Shown here: piece after piece, positions 52,827 through 63,948 of the stretch
How the letters are laid out: every line of letters begins with the position of its first letter
How positions within the stretch are numbered: position 1 is the first letter of the stretch
DNA from: Shewanella gelidimarina
Lineage (GTDB): Bacteria > Pseudomonadota > Gammaproteobacteria > Enterobacterales > Shewanellaceae
Direction: 5' to 3'
NCBI RefSeq assembly: GCF_023283945.1
Contig: NZ_JAKIKW010000020.1
Coordinates: 45,399-109,398 of the forward strand
Length of the DNA: 64,000 nucleotides
Made by a program: the position numbers and the translations under genes
Notes under the pieces: generated by a model
The model's input: the letters and a program-made list of their open reading frames with translations, nothing else
Told to the model about the DNA's origin: nothing
Databases searched by the model: none

Positions 52827-53797
52827 TAGGCTTGGTCGTCCATTTTATGAGTGAGTTGGGTGCCTGGTATGAACCAGTCAGCTCGAGAGTTAAGGATGTC
52901 GGCCACACTGAGTGGCTTTTTACCTGGAAGTTGCATACTGGTAATGGTTAATACGCCATCACCGGTGGCAATATTGATACCGGTTTTATCTGCTGAAATA
53001 ATCGTGCCTGGCGCTGCAGTGGTACTGTTGGCACTGACATGACTTTGCCACACTTTAATGGTGTTAGCTTCATGCTGATGTTGATAGTGACTCACCGGCC
53101 ATGGATTAAAGGCTCTGATTTCACGCCACAGTGCCAGTGCTGATTTTGACCAATCTAAGCGCGCTTCTTCTTTTGAAAGCTTGGCGGCATAATTTGCTAA
53201 GCTTTCATCTTGCTTTTCAGCGGGTAAGTTGTCTTCCGCTAGCGCGGAAAGTGCTCCAATAAGCGCGTCAGGTCCTTGCAATGCTAATTTTTCATATAGA
53301 GTCGCAGAGGTATCTTCATCTTCAATGGTGAGCTTAGTCTTGAGCAGCATATCACCGGTATCTAAGCCAACATCCATCTGCATAATAGTGATGCCAGTTT
53401 CGCTGTCACCCGCCCACAAAGCGCGTTGAATTGGCGCAGCGCCTCGCCAGCGAGGCAATATCGAACCATGCACGTTAATACAACCTAGGCGCGGAGTATC
53501 GAGTACCACTTTAGGTAAAATCAAACCGTAGGCAACAACGACCATGATATCTGCATTGAGGGCGGTAAGCTCTTGTTGCGCAGCTTCATCACGTAAAGAT
53601 TTGGGTTGTAGCACCGGAATGTCATTTTCGAGTGCCAACGCCTTTACTGGACTCGATTGCAGTTTCTTACCGCGGCCGGCAGGGCGGTCAGGTTGAGTAT
53701 ATACAGCGACAACATTATGCTGTGATTCGATTAGTGCTTGAAGGTGACGAGCGGCAAAGTCAGGCGTGCCCGCAAAAATGACATTTAATGGTTTCAA
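52826..53797 (-). CDS. fmt: Methionyl-tRNA formyltransferase
   Basis: Fmt adds the formyl group to initiator Met-tRNA. The 323-residue product has the family start [19 protein letters not shown], the N-terminal catalytic motif [20 protein letters not shown], the [10 protein letters not shown] region, and a C-terminal OB-like domain. It is 4 bp downstream of def. Confidence 0.98.
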   Translation of the reverse strand: MKPLNVIFAGTPDFAARHLQALIESQHNVVAVYTQPDRPAGRGKKLQSSPVKALALENDIPVLQPKSLRDEAAQQELTALNADIMVVVAYGLILPKVVLDTPRLGCINVHGSILPRWRGAAPIQRALWAGDSETGITIMQMDVGLDTGDMLLKTKLTIEDEDTSATLYEKLALQGPDALIGALSALAEDNLPAEKQDESLANYAAKLSKEEARLDWSKSALALWREIRAFNPWPVSHYQHQHEANTIKVWQSHVSANSTTAAPGTIISADKTGINIATGDGVLTITSMQLPGKKPLSVADILNSRADWFIPGTQLTHKMDDQA

Positions 53798-53801
53798 AAA
53801 T

Positions 53802-54314
53802 TTATCCTTGTTTTGCGTCTAATCGAGCTGCTTTTTCTAGCTTTTGCTTAATACGTTGACGTTTTAATGGTGATAAGTAGTCAACAAACAGCTTTCCTGC
53901 CAAATGGTCGAGTTCATGTTGCAAGCAAATCGCAAACAAGCCTTCTGCTTCTAACGTAAACTCATTACCGTCACGGTCAAGCGCTTTAATGGTGACAAAC
54001 TCTGCCCGATCCACTTCGGCATATATCCCTGGAACAGACAGACAGCCTTCTTCATTACGAAAATCACCGCTTTTGGCGATAATCTCTAAATTAATGAATA
54101 CCGTTGGCCGTTCGACCTCATCTTGCAAGTCCATTACGATGAGCTGATGATGAAAATCAACTTGGGTGGCTGCTAGGCCAATGCCCTTTTCTTCGTACAT
54201 GGTTTCGAGCATATCGTCGATTTGCGTCTGCAGTGCAGCGCCAAACTCAGTGATTGGCTGTGCAATCGTGCGTAATCTTTCATCTGGAAAACGTAACACT
54301 TTTAGTAAACTCAT
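53802..54314 (-). CDS. def: Peptide deformylase
   Basis: Def removes the N-formyl group from new proteins. The 170-residue product has all three family motifs: [18 protein letters not shown] (metal Cys) and [13 protein letters not shown] (metal His and catalytic Glu). It leads the def-fmt-rsmB-trkA-trkH unit and is divergent from the LysM gene. Confidence 0.98.
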   Translation of the reverse strand: MSLLKVLRFPDERLRTIAQPITEFGAALQTQIDDMLETMYEEKGIGLAATQVDFHHQLIVMDLQDEVERPTVFINLEIIAKSGDFRNEEGCLSVPGIYAEVDRAEFVTIKALDRDGNEFTLEAEGLFAICLQHELDHLAGKLFVDYLSPLKRQRIKQKLEKAARLDAKQG

Positions 54315-54400
54315 ACCTAAACTCTTAACAGGTCTGTCAAATCTAAGTCAGTTGGTTATACTGGCTTTGGCTAATGACTCAATTTTAGTCTTTAGCGGCA

Positions 54401-54430
54401 TTCAATAACAGCAAAAGCTCTACTTATAAT
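54401..54430 (+). promoter_or_regulatory. Probable promoter of the LysM gene
   Basis: A perfect -10 TATAAT lies at 54425-54430 with a poor -35 (TTCAAT) 18 bp upstream. The distance to the ATG is only about 20 bp. Confidence 0.45.
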
Positions 54431-54449
54431 CTAATAAAGAGCAAATAGC

Positions 54450-55550
54450 ATGGATACCCTGATGAAACGGTTACTATTACTTGCCTCACTTATGCTTGGT
54501 TGTACGTTCGTATTCGCTGATACTTTGACACTTAAATCTGGACACCCTGAGTCCTATGTTGTCAAAAAAGGCGATACCCTTTGGGATATATCAACTTTTT
54601 TCCTAAAGGATCCTTGGCGCTGGCCAACATTGTGGGGAGCGAACCCGCAAGTGGCTAACCCGCACTTAATTTATCCCGGTGATAAACTGACGTTGGTGTT
54701 TATTGATGGTGTGCCACGTTTGGTGGTTAAACCTCATTTAAGCAAGAGCCCTGCTGGGCGTATCTCGGCAAAGAACGGCGCCATCCCCGCGGTCGATTTG
54801 TCACTTATTCAACCTTATTTACTGCAAAATAGAGTTGTTGATGCGCAGTGGTTTGAAGCGCAGCCTATGATTATGGGTGGTGAAAGTCCGTCTAAATATC
54901 ATGTGGTGTCAGATATTGTCTATGTTCAAGGTGAACTGACCGTCGGTGATAAGTTTGGCGTTTATGCGCAGGGCCGTGAGTTCTCTAATACTGAGGGCGA
55001 GGCTCTCGGGTTAGAAGTGGTGTTGACGGCCAGTGGTCGAGTGGTTGAATCTGGCGCTGTTTCTAAGATTGAATTACTCAGTAGCTTACGCGAAACAAGA
55101 GCTGGCAACCGTATCTTACCGATTGAAGATGACTCGTTGATGTCAGCCTACTTTATGCCGAGAGCTGCGGAGTTAACCGCTGTTACGACCGTTTTGGCAT
55201 CGGGTAAAGACATTAGAGAAATGGGTAAGCTAGATGTCGTCTACCTTGACCGTGGTGATATCGACGGGGTTGAAACTGGTCATGTGTTCTCTATTTTCAA
55301 AGAGGGCGACGTTGTCGTTATCGATGGTGACGGTATACCTGTACAGCCTAACGATCGTAATCGTTACGAGAAGATGTTAGCCAATGTATCGGCGGATAAT
55401 GCAGTACAAATGCCGGATCTATATCGTGGTAAGTTAATGGTCTTCAAAGTCTTCGAAAAGGTCAGCTTAGGAATTATCCTCAAAAATGAAAGGCCTGTCC
55501 GCGTTGCGGATAAACTCACCATTCCCGATTCGCTGATAGCGGGTGAATAG
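54450..55550 (+). CDS. LysM peptidoglycan-binding domain protein
   Basis: The 366-residue protein has a signal peptide (LLLLASLMLGCTFVFA). A LysM domain at about 35-80 includes YVVKKGDTLWDISTFFLKDP and ANPHLIYPGDKL. The rest (about 280 residues) has no recognised motif. It sits upstream of dprA and divergent from def, a position conserved in many gammaproteobacteria. Likely a periplasmic or outer-membrane-associated cell-wall protein; its exact role is unknown. Confidence 0.88.
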   Translation: MDTLMKRLLLLASLMLGCTFVFADTLTLKSGHPESYVVKKGDTLWDISTFFLKDPWRWPTLWGANPQVANPHLIYPGDKLTLVFIDGVPRLVVKPHLSKSPAGRISAKNGAIPAVDLSLIQPYLLQNRVVDAQWFEAQPMIMGGESPSKYHVVSDIVYVQGELTVGDKFGVYAQGREFSNTEGEALGLEVVLTASGRVVESGAVSKIELLSSLRETRAGNRILPIEDDSLMSAYFMPRAAELTAVTTVLASGKDIREMGKLDVVYLDRGDIDGVETGHVFSIFKEGDVVVIDGDGIPVQPNDRNRYEKMLANVSADNAVQMPDLYRGKLMVFKVFEKVSLGIILKNERPVRVADKLTIPDSLIAGE

Positions 55551-55570
55551 TCTAGAGTTAGAGCTTATAC

Positions 55571-55594
55571 CAGTGCAGCGATAGTGCTGCACTG
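55571..55594 (+). other. Strong hairpin between the LysM gene and dprA
   Basis: CAGTGCAGC and GCTGCACTG pair perfectly around a 6-base loop, 20 bp past the LysM stop. There is no T tract, so it may stabilise the LysM mRNA end or attenuate dprA. Confidence 0.55.
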
Positions 55595-55695
55595 ACATTA
55601 GAGGCTAAGTTATTAATGACAAGCTGGTCGATTGGCTAGTTGTTTCTGCTGTATCTGGGCTAGGACCCGCTCGGATTAAACAATTAATAAATTAC

Positions 55696-56715
55696 ATGGA
55701 TGTGGAAGAGCTAAGGCAAAGGTTAGCCCATGAACCCGATGCATTACCTCTACCAGAGTCATTACTCAATTCTAATTTAACCCCCAATTACGCCTTAGTT
55801 GATACTGCACTTGAATGGCAACAACAAAGTGAATTCAACCATTTAGTGTGTTTGGCTGATCCTCTCTATCCGCCTTTGCTTAAACAGATTAGTGACCCGC
55901 CAACCGTCCTGTTCATCAAAGGTAATATCACCAGTTTAATACGCCCGAGTATTGCGATTGTTGGTAGTCGTAATGCCACGCCGGGGGGATTGAAAATGGC
56001 TTACTCGTTGTCTTCGCAGCTGGTGGATCAGTATCTGTGCATTGTCAGTGGTATGGCGTTAGGGATCGATGGGGCTGCACATCAGGCTGCTATTGATAAC
56101 AGAGGCACCAGCATTGCGGTTTTGGGCACAGGGGCTGAAGTTATTTATCCCAAAAGGCATCGGAGTATTTATCATGATATTCAGAATGATGGCTGCGTTA
56201 TGAGTGAGTTTTGGCCCCAAGTGAAACCCTATTCTGGTAATTTTCCGAAACGAAACCGGATCATTAGCGGTCTAACTCTAGGTACCCTTGTTGTAGAAGC
56301 TAGCTTGAAAAGTGGTTCTTTAATTAGTGCTAGGTTAGCCAATGAGCAAGGACGAGAAGTGTTTGCGATACCGGGAAGTGTATTGAGTGGTCAGAGTGAG
56401 GGCTGTCATCAACTGCTTCGTGATGGGGCCAAATTAGTGGAGTCTGCTGGCGACATTTTAGAAGAAATCGCGGTTTTATCTGGCTACCACCTTGAAGAAG
56501 TGAAGGCCTGCCACCATATAGGGGGTGAGATAGTCTCTGATTTGCCATTTGCTTCGCTGTTAGCTAGTGTAGGTTATGAAACCACAACGATTGATAACGT
56601 GGTTGAGCATAGTGGAAAAGCCATAGAGCTAGTATTGGAGCAGTTGCTTGAGCTTGAATTACAAGGTTGGGTTACTGCTGTACCCGGTGGTTATGTAAGA
56701 CTTAAGAGGAGCTAG
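55696..56715 (+). CDS. dprA: DNA-processing protein DprA (start unclear)
   Basis: DprA loads RecA onto incoming single-stranded DNA. The product has the Rossmann-like core: [52 protein letters not shown] and [20 protein letters not shown]. This ATG gives 339 residues but has no ribosome site. The frame is open back to 55609 and encodes plausible DprA N-terminal sequence (LVDWLVVSAVSGLGPARIKQ), yet no ATG, GTG or TTG is in it. Possible true starts are ATT at 55612 (AGAGG 7 bp upstream) or a frameshift just after ATG 55616. See the finding. Confidence 0.93.
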   Translation: MDVEELRQRLAHEPDALPLPESLLNSNLTPNYALVDTALEWQQQSEFNHLVCLADPLYPPLLKQISDPPTVLFIKGNITSLIRPSIAIVGSRNATPGGLKMAYSLSSQLVDQYLCIVSGMALGIDGAAHQAAIDNRGTSIAVLGTGAEVIYPKRHRSIYHDIQNDGCVMSEFWPQVKPYSGNFPKRNRIISGLTLGTLVVEASLKSGSLISARLANEQGREVFAIPGSVLSGQSEGCHQLLRDGAKLVESAGDILEEIAVLSGYHLEEVKACHHIGGEIVSDLPFASLLASVGYETTTIDNVVEHSGKAIELVLEQLLELELQGWVTAVPGGYVRLKRS

Positions 56716-56717
56716 CC

Positions 56718-57191
56718 ATGTTTGATATCCTCATGTATCTATTTGAAAACTATGTGCATAGTGAAGCTGAGTTTTTAGTCGATGAAGACGAACTCACAAA
56801 AGAATTAACGCGTGCTGGCTTTCACCAGTCGGAGATAATCAAGGCTTTGACTTGGTTAGAAGGCTTAGCCGAGTTGCAAGAGGCGGGAACACCTTACCTT
56901 TGCAATCATGATCAACAATCTTTCCGTATTTATACCAAAGATGAGATAAATAAAATTGATGTGGAAAGCCGAGGCTTTCTGCTGTTTCTAGAGCAAATTA
57001 AAGTGCTCAGTGTAGAAACGCGTGAGATGGTTATCGATCGAGTGATGGAGCTAGACGAAACAACGTTAAATTTAGATGATCTAAAATGGGTTATCTTAAT
57101 GGTGTTATTTAATGCGCCAGGACATGAGTTGGCCTATGAACAGATGGAAGATCTTATCTTTGAGCAGCCTGATGGCCGTCTGCATTCATAG
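56718..57191 (+). CDS. smg: Smg family protein (DUF494)
   Basis: The 157-residue acidic protein starts [19 protein letters not shown], the Smg signature, and ends with [19 protein letters not shown]. Smg follows dprA in many gammaproteobacteria; its function is not known. It begins 2 bp after dprA stops, so it is co-translated. Confidence 0.95.
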   Translation: MFDILMYLFENYVHSEAEFLVDEDELTKELTRAGFHQSEIIKALTWLEGLAELQEAGTPYLCNHDQQSFRIYTKDEINKIDVESRGFLLFLEQIKVLSVETREMVIDRVMELDETTLNLDDLKWVILMVLFNAPGHELAYEQMEDLIFEQPDGRLHS

Positions 57192-57213
57192 TTAAGTACC
57201 TGTTTGAGCATAT

Positions 57214-57239
57214 AAAAAGGAGGCTAACGCCTCCTTTTT
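57214..57239. terminator. Bidirectional terminator between smg and the M9 protease gene
   Basis: AAAAAGGAGGC and GCCTCCTTTTT pair around TAAC, with symmetrical A and T tracts. Confidence 0.95.
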
Positions 57240-57259
57240 AGTACATTCAATAGCGAGTG

Positions 57260-59035
57260 CTAAAAATGTAAGTGTTTGCTGTCTTGAGTTAAGTGCTCTG
57301 GCTGCAAGTAGTCACGATAAGCATAGCGGTTCTGTTTATGCAGTCTAGGCTTAGCTTTTTCTTCACTTTCATCGAATTGTTCGACTTGAGTGGTAAGCCA
57401 ATCTGCAAACTCTTGTTGATGTTGAGTCAACTCGGCGAGTAATGACTCATAACCTTCAAAGTAATCCGTTTTCAAGAACTGGCTCAGCTTCACGTAATCA
57501 CTATGGTGATGCTCGGCAAGAAAACGCACCGCCATGTAACTCCATTTGTAGGTCATATCTACGCCATCTTTGTACTCAGTCGCGAATATATCTTCTAATG
57601 ACGGGGCCTCTTCGATGTCGCGCTTGATGATTTTAAGCGTGGTTGGATTTTTATCTCCCCGCGCAATGTACTCTGCTAAACCCTCTGACCACCACACCAT
57701 TTTGCTAGGGAAGTGTCCGAAACCACCATACTTTACAAAGTGGCCATCTAAATAATGTACATATTCATGATTTAAGTTCCAAATCGCAAATTCAGGCTCT
57801 ATCCACCATTGGCGATAGGCAAAGAAAGTCGCTTGGTTCCCCGGTTTGGACGGCTGTCCTTCGATATACATGCCACCGTTATCGGTTTGAATGTCGAAGA
57901 CTAACTGACCATAGTAGTGATACTGGCTCCAGTTTTTGAACGCCACCACTCTTAATGCATCATTGTTATCATTGGCTGTGGGCTGCTGCTGCGTTTCAAG
58001 CAGCTGATGAAAATGCGACTCTTGAGATGTGAGCTTAGTACAGCTGTCAGTGAGCTCTTGTGAGTTAAGATCTTGCGCTAAGATAAATAGCGAGTCAGAG
58101 CAACGGTGCTCTATTGGGAGTGCTTCTTTAAGTTCTGGGATACGGCATATTTCGCTGTTTTCTTGGCAGCGCTCTTGTGCGGCAAAGGTATTAACATGGT
58201 AGCCCTTGCTGTATGCATCTTTGGCGCTATCTCCGCGTTCGGCGACATCTTGCTTAGCAATATTTGCAACGGCTTCATCGACAGCTTTTTCAAGTGCTGT
58301 TGTTTCGCCATCCTCTGATGATGGCAGTGCCAGTCTATAGAGTGCTAACGCCCAATATGCATTGGTTCGCGGCCAGTCTTTATCAGCGCGAATACTTGCG
58401 GCGCTGGCAGCAAAAGAAACTAAAGGCTCATTGAGCTGTGCCGAGAGTAACGTGGTGTTGAGCTCGCCATCAGTGTCCTTGCGACTCACACTGAACAAAA
58501 AACCATAGGCTTTTAATGTTTCCAGCAAAGCGTAGTCGTTTGCCTGTTGGCTGGCAGTGTTTGCCAGTTGGGCTAGCTGAGTGTTTAGCTGCGGTAGTAG
58601 TGGTGCGAGTTGCACTGCACGTTCATTGCTCGAGAAATAGCGATAAACAGTTACCGCATACTGCTCCTGCAAGCGAGCTTGGTTATTTAATTGACCTGAG
58701 CTTGCAAGTTGTTCAAGGGCAACAGATAACCCAGCATAGTCCTTCGCTTCTAGCTGATCTATGGGGCCATAATAACTAAATGCACGGAAGTAATAGAGTA
58801 GCTTATCAAGGCTATTGAATTCAGTGGTGGTTGCCAAAGCCGCGCTTGCTTGTTGGAAATGAGCAACAGTTAACAGTGGGCTTGAAGCATCAAAGAGTGT
58901 ACTTTCTGAAGCTGTAGATATTTGTTGTACGAGTGCTGGCTTAAGTGGGGGATTGTTTGTGCTTGAACAGCCAGATATTGAGCCAGATAGCGCCGCTATG
59001 ATGGTTAAAGCTATTTTATTTTTTGTATTCATCAA
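57260..59035 (-). CDS. M9-type (collagenase-like) metalloprotease lipoprotein
   Basis: The 591-residue protein has a lipobox ISGC (Cys23). A helical activator-like domain covers about 60-330. The catalytic part has the zinc motif HEYVH at 423-427 and a downstream glutamate in WWSEGLAEY (Glu451), both typical of Peptidase_M9/gluzincins. A C-terminal helical region follows, but the PKD and collagen-binding domains of Vibrio collagenases are absent. It could digest collagen-like or other extracellular proteins. It is anchored in an outer membrane or released; the location is inferred from the lipobox. Confidence 0.87.
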   Translation of the reverse strand: MMNTKNKIALTIIAALSGSISGCSSTNNPPLKPALVQQISTASESTLFDASSPLLTVAHFQQASAALATTTEFNSLDKLLYYFRAFSYYGPIDQLEAKDYAGLSVALEQLASSGQLNNQARLQEQYAVTVYRYFSSNERAVQLAPLLPQLNTQLAQLANTASQQANDYALLETLKAYGFLFSVSRKDTDGELNTTLLSAQLNEPLVSFAASAASIRADKDWPRTNAYWALALYRLALPSSEDGETTALEKAVDEAVANIAKQDVAERGDSAKDAYSKGYHVNTFAAQERCQENSEICRIPELKEALPIEHRCSDSLFILAQDLNSQELTDSCTKLTSQESHFHQLLETQQQPTANDNNDALRVVAFKNWSQYHYYGQLVFDIQTDNGGMYIEGQPSKPGNQATFFAYRQWWIEPEFAIWNLNHEYVHYLDGHFVKYGGFGHFPSKMVWWSEGLAEYIARGDKNPTTLKIIKRDIEEAPSLEDIFATEYKDGVDMTYKWSYMAVRFLAEHHHSDYVKLSQFLKTDYFEGYESLLAELTQHQQEFADWLTTQVEQFDESEEKAKPRLHKQNRYAYRDYLQPEHLTQDSKHLHF

Positions 59036-59154
59036 TTACACCTTTGTGTTTTGAATACAATATACCACCGCTTTTTATCAAAACCTATTAGATGAATACA
59101 AAAGTTACGCTAATACTTGGTAGAATAGCGCTATATTGAAGAACTGAGATAATC

Positions 59155-59718
59155 ATGGCTAAAATCGATAAGCAACTGTTTACAACACATGAACACGCAT
59201 TAGAAAAAGAGTATGAACTCTGTCCTAAGTGTGGCTGTGAGCTGTCAGTAAGACACAGTAAACACGGTGGGTTTATCGGCTGCAATAACTATCCTAGTTG
59301 TGATTACACTCGGCCATTAGTGCAGCATGAGTCTATAGAAACTCAAGTGATTGAAGGCTCATCCTGCCCCGAGTGCGGCAGTGAACTCGCTGTTAAGTCT
59401 GGTCGATTTGGTATTTTTATTGGTTGTACTAATTACCCTCAATGCAGTCACATCGAAAAACACGATCAAACCGACGCAGAAGATGAAATTGATTGTCCAA
59501 AGTGTAAGTCGGGTCATGTTGAGCATAGAACCAGTCGATTTGGTAAATCATTCTATGCTTGCAGTGCTTATCCTAAATGTAAGTTTTTGGTGAACTACCC
59601 ACCTAGAGCTGAAGCGTGTCCTGATTGTGGTTTTGAGATCTTAGTTGAACGTAAAGGGGCGGCAGGCATGCGCTTAGAATGTCCCGAGAAAACGTGCAAA
59701 TATAAACGGCCAGTCTAA
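59155..59718 (+). CDS. yrdD: Topoisomerase-type zinc-finger protein YrdD
   Basis: The 187-residue protein consists of four C4 zinc fingers in tandem: CPKCGCELSVRHSKHGGFIG, CPECGSELAVKSGRFGIFIG, CPKCKSGHVEHRTSRFGKSF and CPDCGFEILVERKGAAG. Each is a topoisomerase-I C-terminal-type finger. It has no topoisomerase catalytic domain. Likely DNA- or RNA-binding. It precedes tsaC as in E. coli. Confidence 0.95.
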   Translation: MAKIDKQLFTTHEHALEKEYELCPKCGCELSVRHSKHGGFIGCNNYPSCDYTRPLVQHESIETQVIEGSSCPECGSELAVKSGRFGIFIGCTNYPQCSHIEKHDQTDAEDEIDCPKCKSGHVEHRTSRFGKSFYACSAYPKCKFLVNYPPRAEACPDCGFEILVERKGAAGMRLECPEKTCKYKRPV

Positions 59719-59809
59719 ATAATCATATTATCTTCCACTAATGTCGCTTTTGAGTAATCATAGTGATATTGAACAGTGCAGCTTATATGAGTAAGGATCA
59801 GTGAGATAA

Positions 59810-60373
59810 ATGTTAGAAGTATTGCCTGCTGAAGTGGCTGAGCTTATTGAACAAGGAGGCATCATCGCCTACCCAACTGAGGCCGTTTATGGCTTAGGTT
59901 GTGATCCTGACAATGATGAAGCTATTCATCAATTGCTGCAAATCAAGCAACGTCCTTGGCACAAAGGCTTGATACTCGTTGCAGGTGACTATCAACAACT
60001 CCTTCCCTATATAGATGAATCTCAGCTTAGCGTTGAGCAGCTGGCATTTGTTCACAGTAAATGGCCCGGCCCCTTTACCTTTATCATGCCAATTAAGCCT
60101 GGGCTGTCTAAATTATTAAGCGGTACCTTTGATTCCATAGCCGTACGAGTTACCTCGCACATCGGTGTGAAAGGGCTATGCGCTGCAATCAATAAACCCA
60201 TTGTTTCAACCAGTGCCAATTTATCAGGTCAAGAGCCCGCGTTATCACCTATAGCCGTTCGACAGCAGTTTGAGGGCATTATTGCTGGGTTAGTGGTTGG
60301 AGAGCTAGGAAGTCAGACAGCTCCTTCAACGATTATCGATGCCAAGAGCGGCAACATTATAAGAAAAGGTTAA
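59810..60373 (+). CDS. tsaC: Threonylcarbamoyl-AMP synthase TsaC (YrdC)
   Basis: TsaC makes threonylcarbamoyl-adenylate for the t6A modification of tRNAs. The 187-residue protein has [20 protein letters not shown] near the start and the [15 protein letters not shown] motif (around residues 136-150). It lies 12 bp upstream of hemF. Confidence 0.96.
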   Translation: MLEVLPAEVAELIEQGGIIAYPTEAVYGLGCDPDNDEAIHQLLQIKQRPWHKGLILVAGDYQQLLPYIDESQLSVEQLAFVHSKWPGPFTFIMPIKPGLSKLLSGTFDSIAVRVTSHIGVKGLCAAINKPIVSTSANLSGQEPALSPIAVRQQFEGIIAGLVVGELGSQTAPSTIIDAKSGNIIRKG

Positions 60374-61300
<927 letters not shown>

Positions 61301-61358
61301 GCTGCAGAAAGTAGTCTACAAAATAAGATGAAACCAGTTTCGTCAGCCTAAAAGGGCG

Positions 61359-61793
61359 TTACTGGTTTCGCATATGATCAGCAAGTGTCGATATCGCAGT
61401 GTAAATGGCCTGTTGGTGTTGCTTATCTTCTATCTCTATTTCAATCGCGGTTCTCATACAAGCTAACCATTGGTCGCGCATGTTCTCGTCAATGTTGAAC
61501 GGCATATGTCTTGCTCTTAAAGCGGGATGGCCATGTTTTTGCTGATATAGCTGCGGTCCGCCTAACCAACCGCTTAGAAATTCAAATAACTTTTGTTCAG
61601 ATTCACTCAGCGGTGCTCTGTGAATATTCAGCAACTCTTTGCTTTCTTGTTTAGACTGCATCTGCAAATAAAACTGATGAGCAACTGCGCGAATCGTTTT
61701 CTCGCCACCAATACGATCATAAGCATTCGATTGCTGCGGATCTCGCTCTTCTGTGGTCTCTTTTTTACTTACTAGGCGTTTTAACCAGTTCAT
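61359..61793 (-). CDS. Group II truncated haemoglobin
   Basis: The 144-residue protein has the globin features YDRIGGEKTIRAVAHQFY and the proximal-His stretch HGHPALRARHMPFNID with a Trp at the following helix (RDQWLACM). The first 20 or so residues are basic and precede the globin core. It may bind oxygen, NO or sulfide. It is divergent from aroE and convergent with hemF. A hairpin with arms GAAACCAGT/ACTGGTTTC overlaps its last codons (61330-61369). Confidence 0.9.
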   Translation of the reverse strand: MNWLKRLVSKKETTEERDPQQSNAYDRIGGEKTIRAVAHQFYLQMQSKQESKELLNIHRAPLSESEQKLFEFLSGWLGGPQLYQQKHGHPALRARHMPFNIDENMRDQWLACMRTAIEIEIEDKQHQQAIYTAISTLADHMRNQ

Positions 61794-61932
61794 TTTTCAT
61801 CTTCTGTTAGCACTCATGCCGCCATTGTAGCAACATGCGCAGTGAAAATAACGGCGACAGAATAGATTGCTAGTGGCTAAATCCGCGGTAAACTAACCCT
61901 CACTAAGTTTAGCTAGCAACAGAGTGTTGATC

Positions 61933-62748
61933 ATGACGGATAGATACGCAGTATTTGGCAACCCCATTGGGCACAGTAAGTCACCGAAAATCCATGCCGT
62001 GTTTGCTGCTGAAACAGATCAGTCATTACGTTATGAAGCCATTTTGGCGCCAGTGGATGCATTTGAAGCTAGCTTTGGTACTTTTGTTGCCAACCAAGGC
62101 TTGGGGGCAAATGTTACCGTGCCTTTTAAAGAGCAAGCGTTTGCACTGTGTGATGAATTAAGTGACCAAGCGCAGCTTGCTGGGGCTGTAAACACGCTAT
62201 CGGTATTAAGCAATGGCACAATTCGTGGGGATAATACCGACGGGCTGGGACTGGTTACCGATCTACAGCGACAGTTCGGTAGCCTAAAAGGCTTAAATAT
62301 TTTGCTGGTGGGTGCGGGGGGGGCGGCTAGAGGCAGTGTATTGCCACTATTGCAGGCTGGTATCGCTAAGTTAACGATCGTTAATCGCACCCAATCTAAA
62401 GCTGAAGCATTGGTCGATATATTTTCTGAGTACGGTGATGTCGTCACATTACCTATCGAACATACTGGCCACAGCTATGACGTCATCATTAACTCAACCT
62501 CATCTAGCTTAAGCGGCGATGTACCCAAGATCAGTTACCAAACGATAGCTGAAGACACTGTTTGCTACGATATGATGTATGGCAAAGAGCAAACCGCCTT
62601 TAACGCTTGGGCACTAGCGCAAGGCGCCAAGCAAGCAGTTGATGGTTTAGGGATGCTGGTGGGACAAGCTGCGCAGAGTTTTTTGATATGGCGTAAGGTT
62701 AAACCTAGCGTTGAAACGGTTTTAACGCAGTTGAGAGCAGAGCTTTAA
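61933..62748 (+). CDS. aroE: Shikimate dehydrogenase (NADP+)
   Basis: AroE reduces 3-dehydroshikimate to shikimate in aromatic amino-acid synthesis. The 271-residue product has [19 protein letters not shown] (shikimate site), [13 protein letters not shown] (catalytic Lys), and the NADP site [15 protein letters not shown] with [11 protein letters not shown] start at ATG 61933 ([13 protein letters not shown]), rather than the in-frame GTG three codons earlier. It is followed by the DUF1488 gene 11 bp later. Confidence 0.97.
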   Translation: MTDRYAVFGNPIGHSKSPKIHAVFAAETDQSLRYEAILAPVDAFEASFGTFVANQGLGANVTVPFKEQAFALCDELSDQAQLAGAVNTLSVLSNGTIRGDNTDGLGLVTDLQRQFGSLKGLNILLVGAGGAARGSVLPLLQAGIAKLTIVNRTQSKAEALVDIFSEYGDVVTLPIEHTGHSYDVIINSTSSSLSGDVPKISYQTIAEDTVCYDMMYGKEQTAFNAWALAQGAKQAVDGLGMLVGQAAQSFLIWRKVKPSVETVLTQLRAEL

Positions 62749-62759
62749 TAGAGAGCAAA

Positions 62760-63038
62760 ATGAATCAAAGTATATTGTTTCCTGACTTACAAGATTGGGA
62801 GCCGCAAGCCCTGAGTGTTGTTTTCCCCGTTCAGGTGCAAGGCGTCAATGTAGAGTGTCGAATTGGCTTAGCAAAGTTAGCTGAATTGTCTGCGACAGCA
62901 CTGAGTGCAGATCAACATGATATCGCTAGCAAGGCTTTGACTATATTTGACGAGTATCGATTTGATATAGAGGATGAGGTCGAACAACTCATCGAACAAG
63001 AGTCATTCGATGAGTTAGGTAGAGTGATACTTATATAG
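62760..63038 (+). CDS. yrdB: DUF1488 family protein (YrdB)
   Basis: The 92-residue protein starts MNQSILFPDLQDWEPQALSV, the DUF1488 pattern, and is acidic. Its function is unknown. It is in the same transcript as aroE and converges on the yrdA gene. Confidence 0.88.
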   Translation: MNQSILFPDLQDWEPQALSVVFPVQVQGVNVECRIGLAKLAELSATALSADQHDIASKALTIFDEYRFDIEDEVEQLIEQESFDELGRVILI

Positions 63039-63048
63039 CTAGTCTCTC

Positions 63049-63606
63049 TTATGCGCCTTCTTGCAAATATTCATTTTTCAGTCTGACATAGTTGTCAGCA
63101 GATTGAGGTAAGAAGGCAAGCTCTGCTTCGGTTAGTGCACGGATCTGCTTAGCCGGGCTACCGACATAGAGATAACCACTTTTTAATACTTTATTGGGCG
63201 GCACTAAAGAACCCGCACCCAAAATCACATCATCTTCTAATATCGCACCATCAAGGATGATCGCCCCCATACCGACTAAAATACGATTACCCACTTTACA
63301 GCCATGCAACATCGCTTTATGCCCAATCGTTACATCGTCACCAATAATTAACGGCTGACCCTCAGGTAATGAAGGAGACTTGCGAGTGACATGTAGTACA
63401 GTGCCATCCTGAATGTTTGTACGTTTGCCAATGCTAATATGGTTAACGTCACCTCTGGCAGCGACTAAAGGCCAAATACTCGAATCATCATCTAAGGTGA
63501 TATCACCCACCAAAACACATGCTTCATCGATATAAACATCATTTTTAAGCTGTGGCACTGTTCCTTTGTATGAGCGTAGTGACTTGTTATTTTGCGAGCT
63601 AGTCAT
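63049..63606 (-). CDS. yrdA: Gamma-carbonic-anhydrase-like hexapeptide protein YrdA
   Basis: The 185-residue protein is a left-handed beta helix of hexapeptide repeats, with the metal-site histidines in NIQDGTVLHVTRKS and IGHKAMLHGCKVG, and PAKQIRALTEAE at the end. It may bind zinc; carbonic anhydrase activity is not certain in this family. It lies next to the rRNA operon, as in E. coli rrnD. Confidence 0.95.
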   Translation of the reverse strand: MTSSQNNKSLRSYKGTVPQLKNDVYIDEACVLVGDITLDDDSSIWPLVAARGDVNHISIGKRTNIQDGTVLHVTRKSPSLPEGQPLIIGDDVTIGHKAMLHGCKVGNRILVGMGAIILDGAILEDDVILGAGSLVPPNKVLKSGYLYVGSPAKQIRALTEAELAFLPQSADNYVRLKNEYLQEGA

Positions 63607-63717
63607 CTCAAAATCCTTAAAGTGGCTGTTTTGGGCATTATAAAGCCTAAAAAGTAGCTAGTCAGGGTGTTTTATCATCAAACAGCAACAATAGACCCTT
63701 TTTATTAAGAAAGCCTC

Positions 63718-63745
63718 TTGTGCTCCATCAGTATTTCCCTATAAT
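63718..63745 (+). promoter_or_regulatory. Distal rRNA operon promoter
   Basis: A perfect -10 TATAAT (63740-63745) follows a weak -35 TTGTGC (63718-63723) with a 16-bp spacer, upstream of a structured leader. Confidence 0.6.
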
Positions 63746-63748
63746 TCG

Positions 63749-63920
63749 CACCCACTGACACGGCACAGCAGGCCAACTACTTAGGTAGTACGGGACTTGC
63801 AGCAGTGTTAGAGAGTTAAAACTCTTCGGAGATTTGATTCAGGTGACAAGCGCTTTAAGGGCTTCGGTTTTGACTTCTGATTAAGAAAGCATCACTCGAA
63901 AAACTTCTTAAAATAAGCAC
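63749..63920 (+). other. Transcribed rRNA leader region between the two promoters
   Basis: No gene is present. The sequence contains small hairpins (such as AAAGCGC/GCGCTTT-like arms near 63849) and is expected to be transcribed from the distal promoter. Confidence 0.5.
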
Positions 63921-63948
63921 TTGACGCTGACACTGGAGAGTGTAGAAT
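63921..63948 (+). promoter_or_regulatory. Proximal rRNA operon promoter
   Basis: TTGACG (-35) and TAGAAT (-10) are 16 bp apart. The discriminator region that follows is GC-rich (CGCCTCC), the rRNA P1 feature sensed by ppGpp and DksA. The 16S gene begins beyond the window. Confidence 0.75.
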
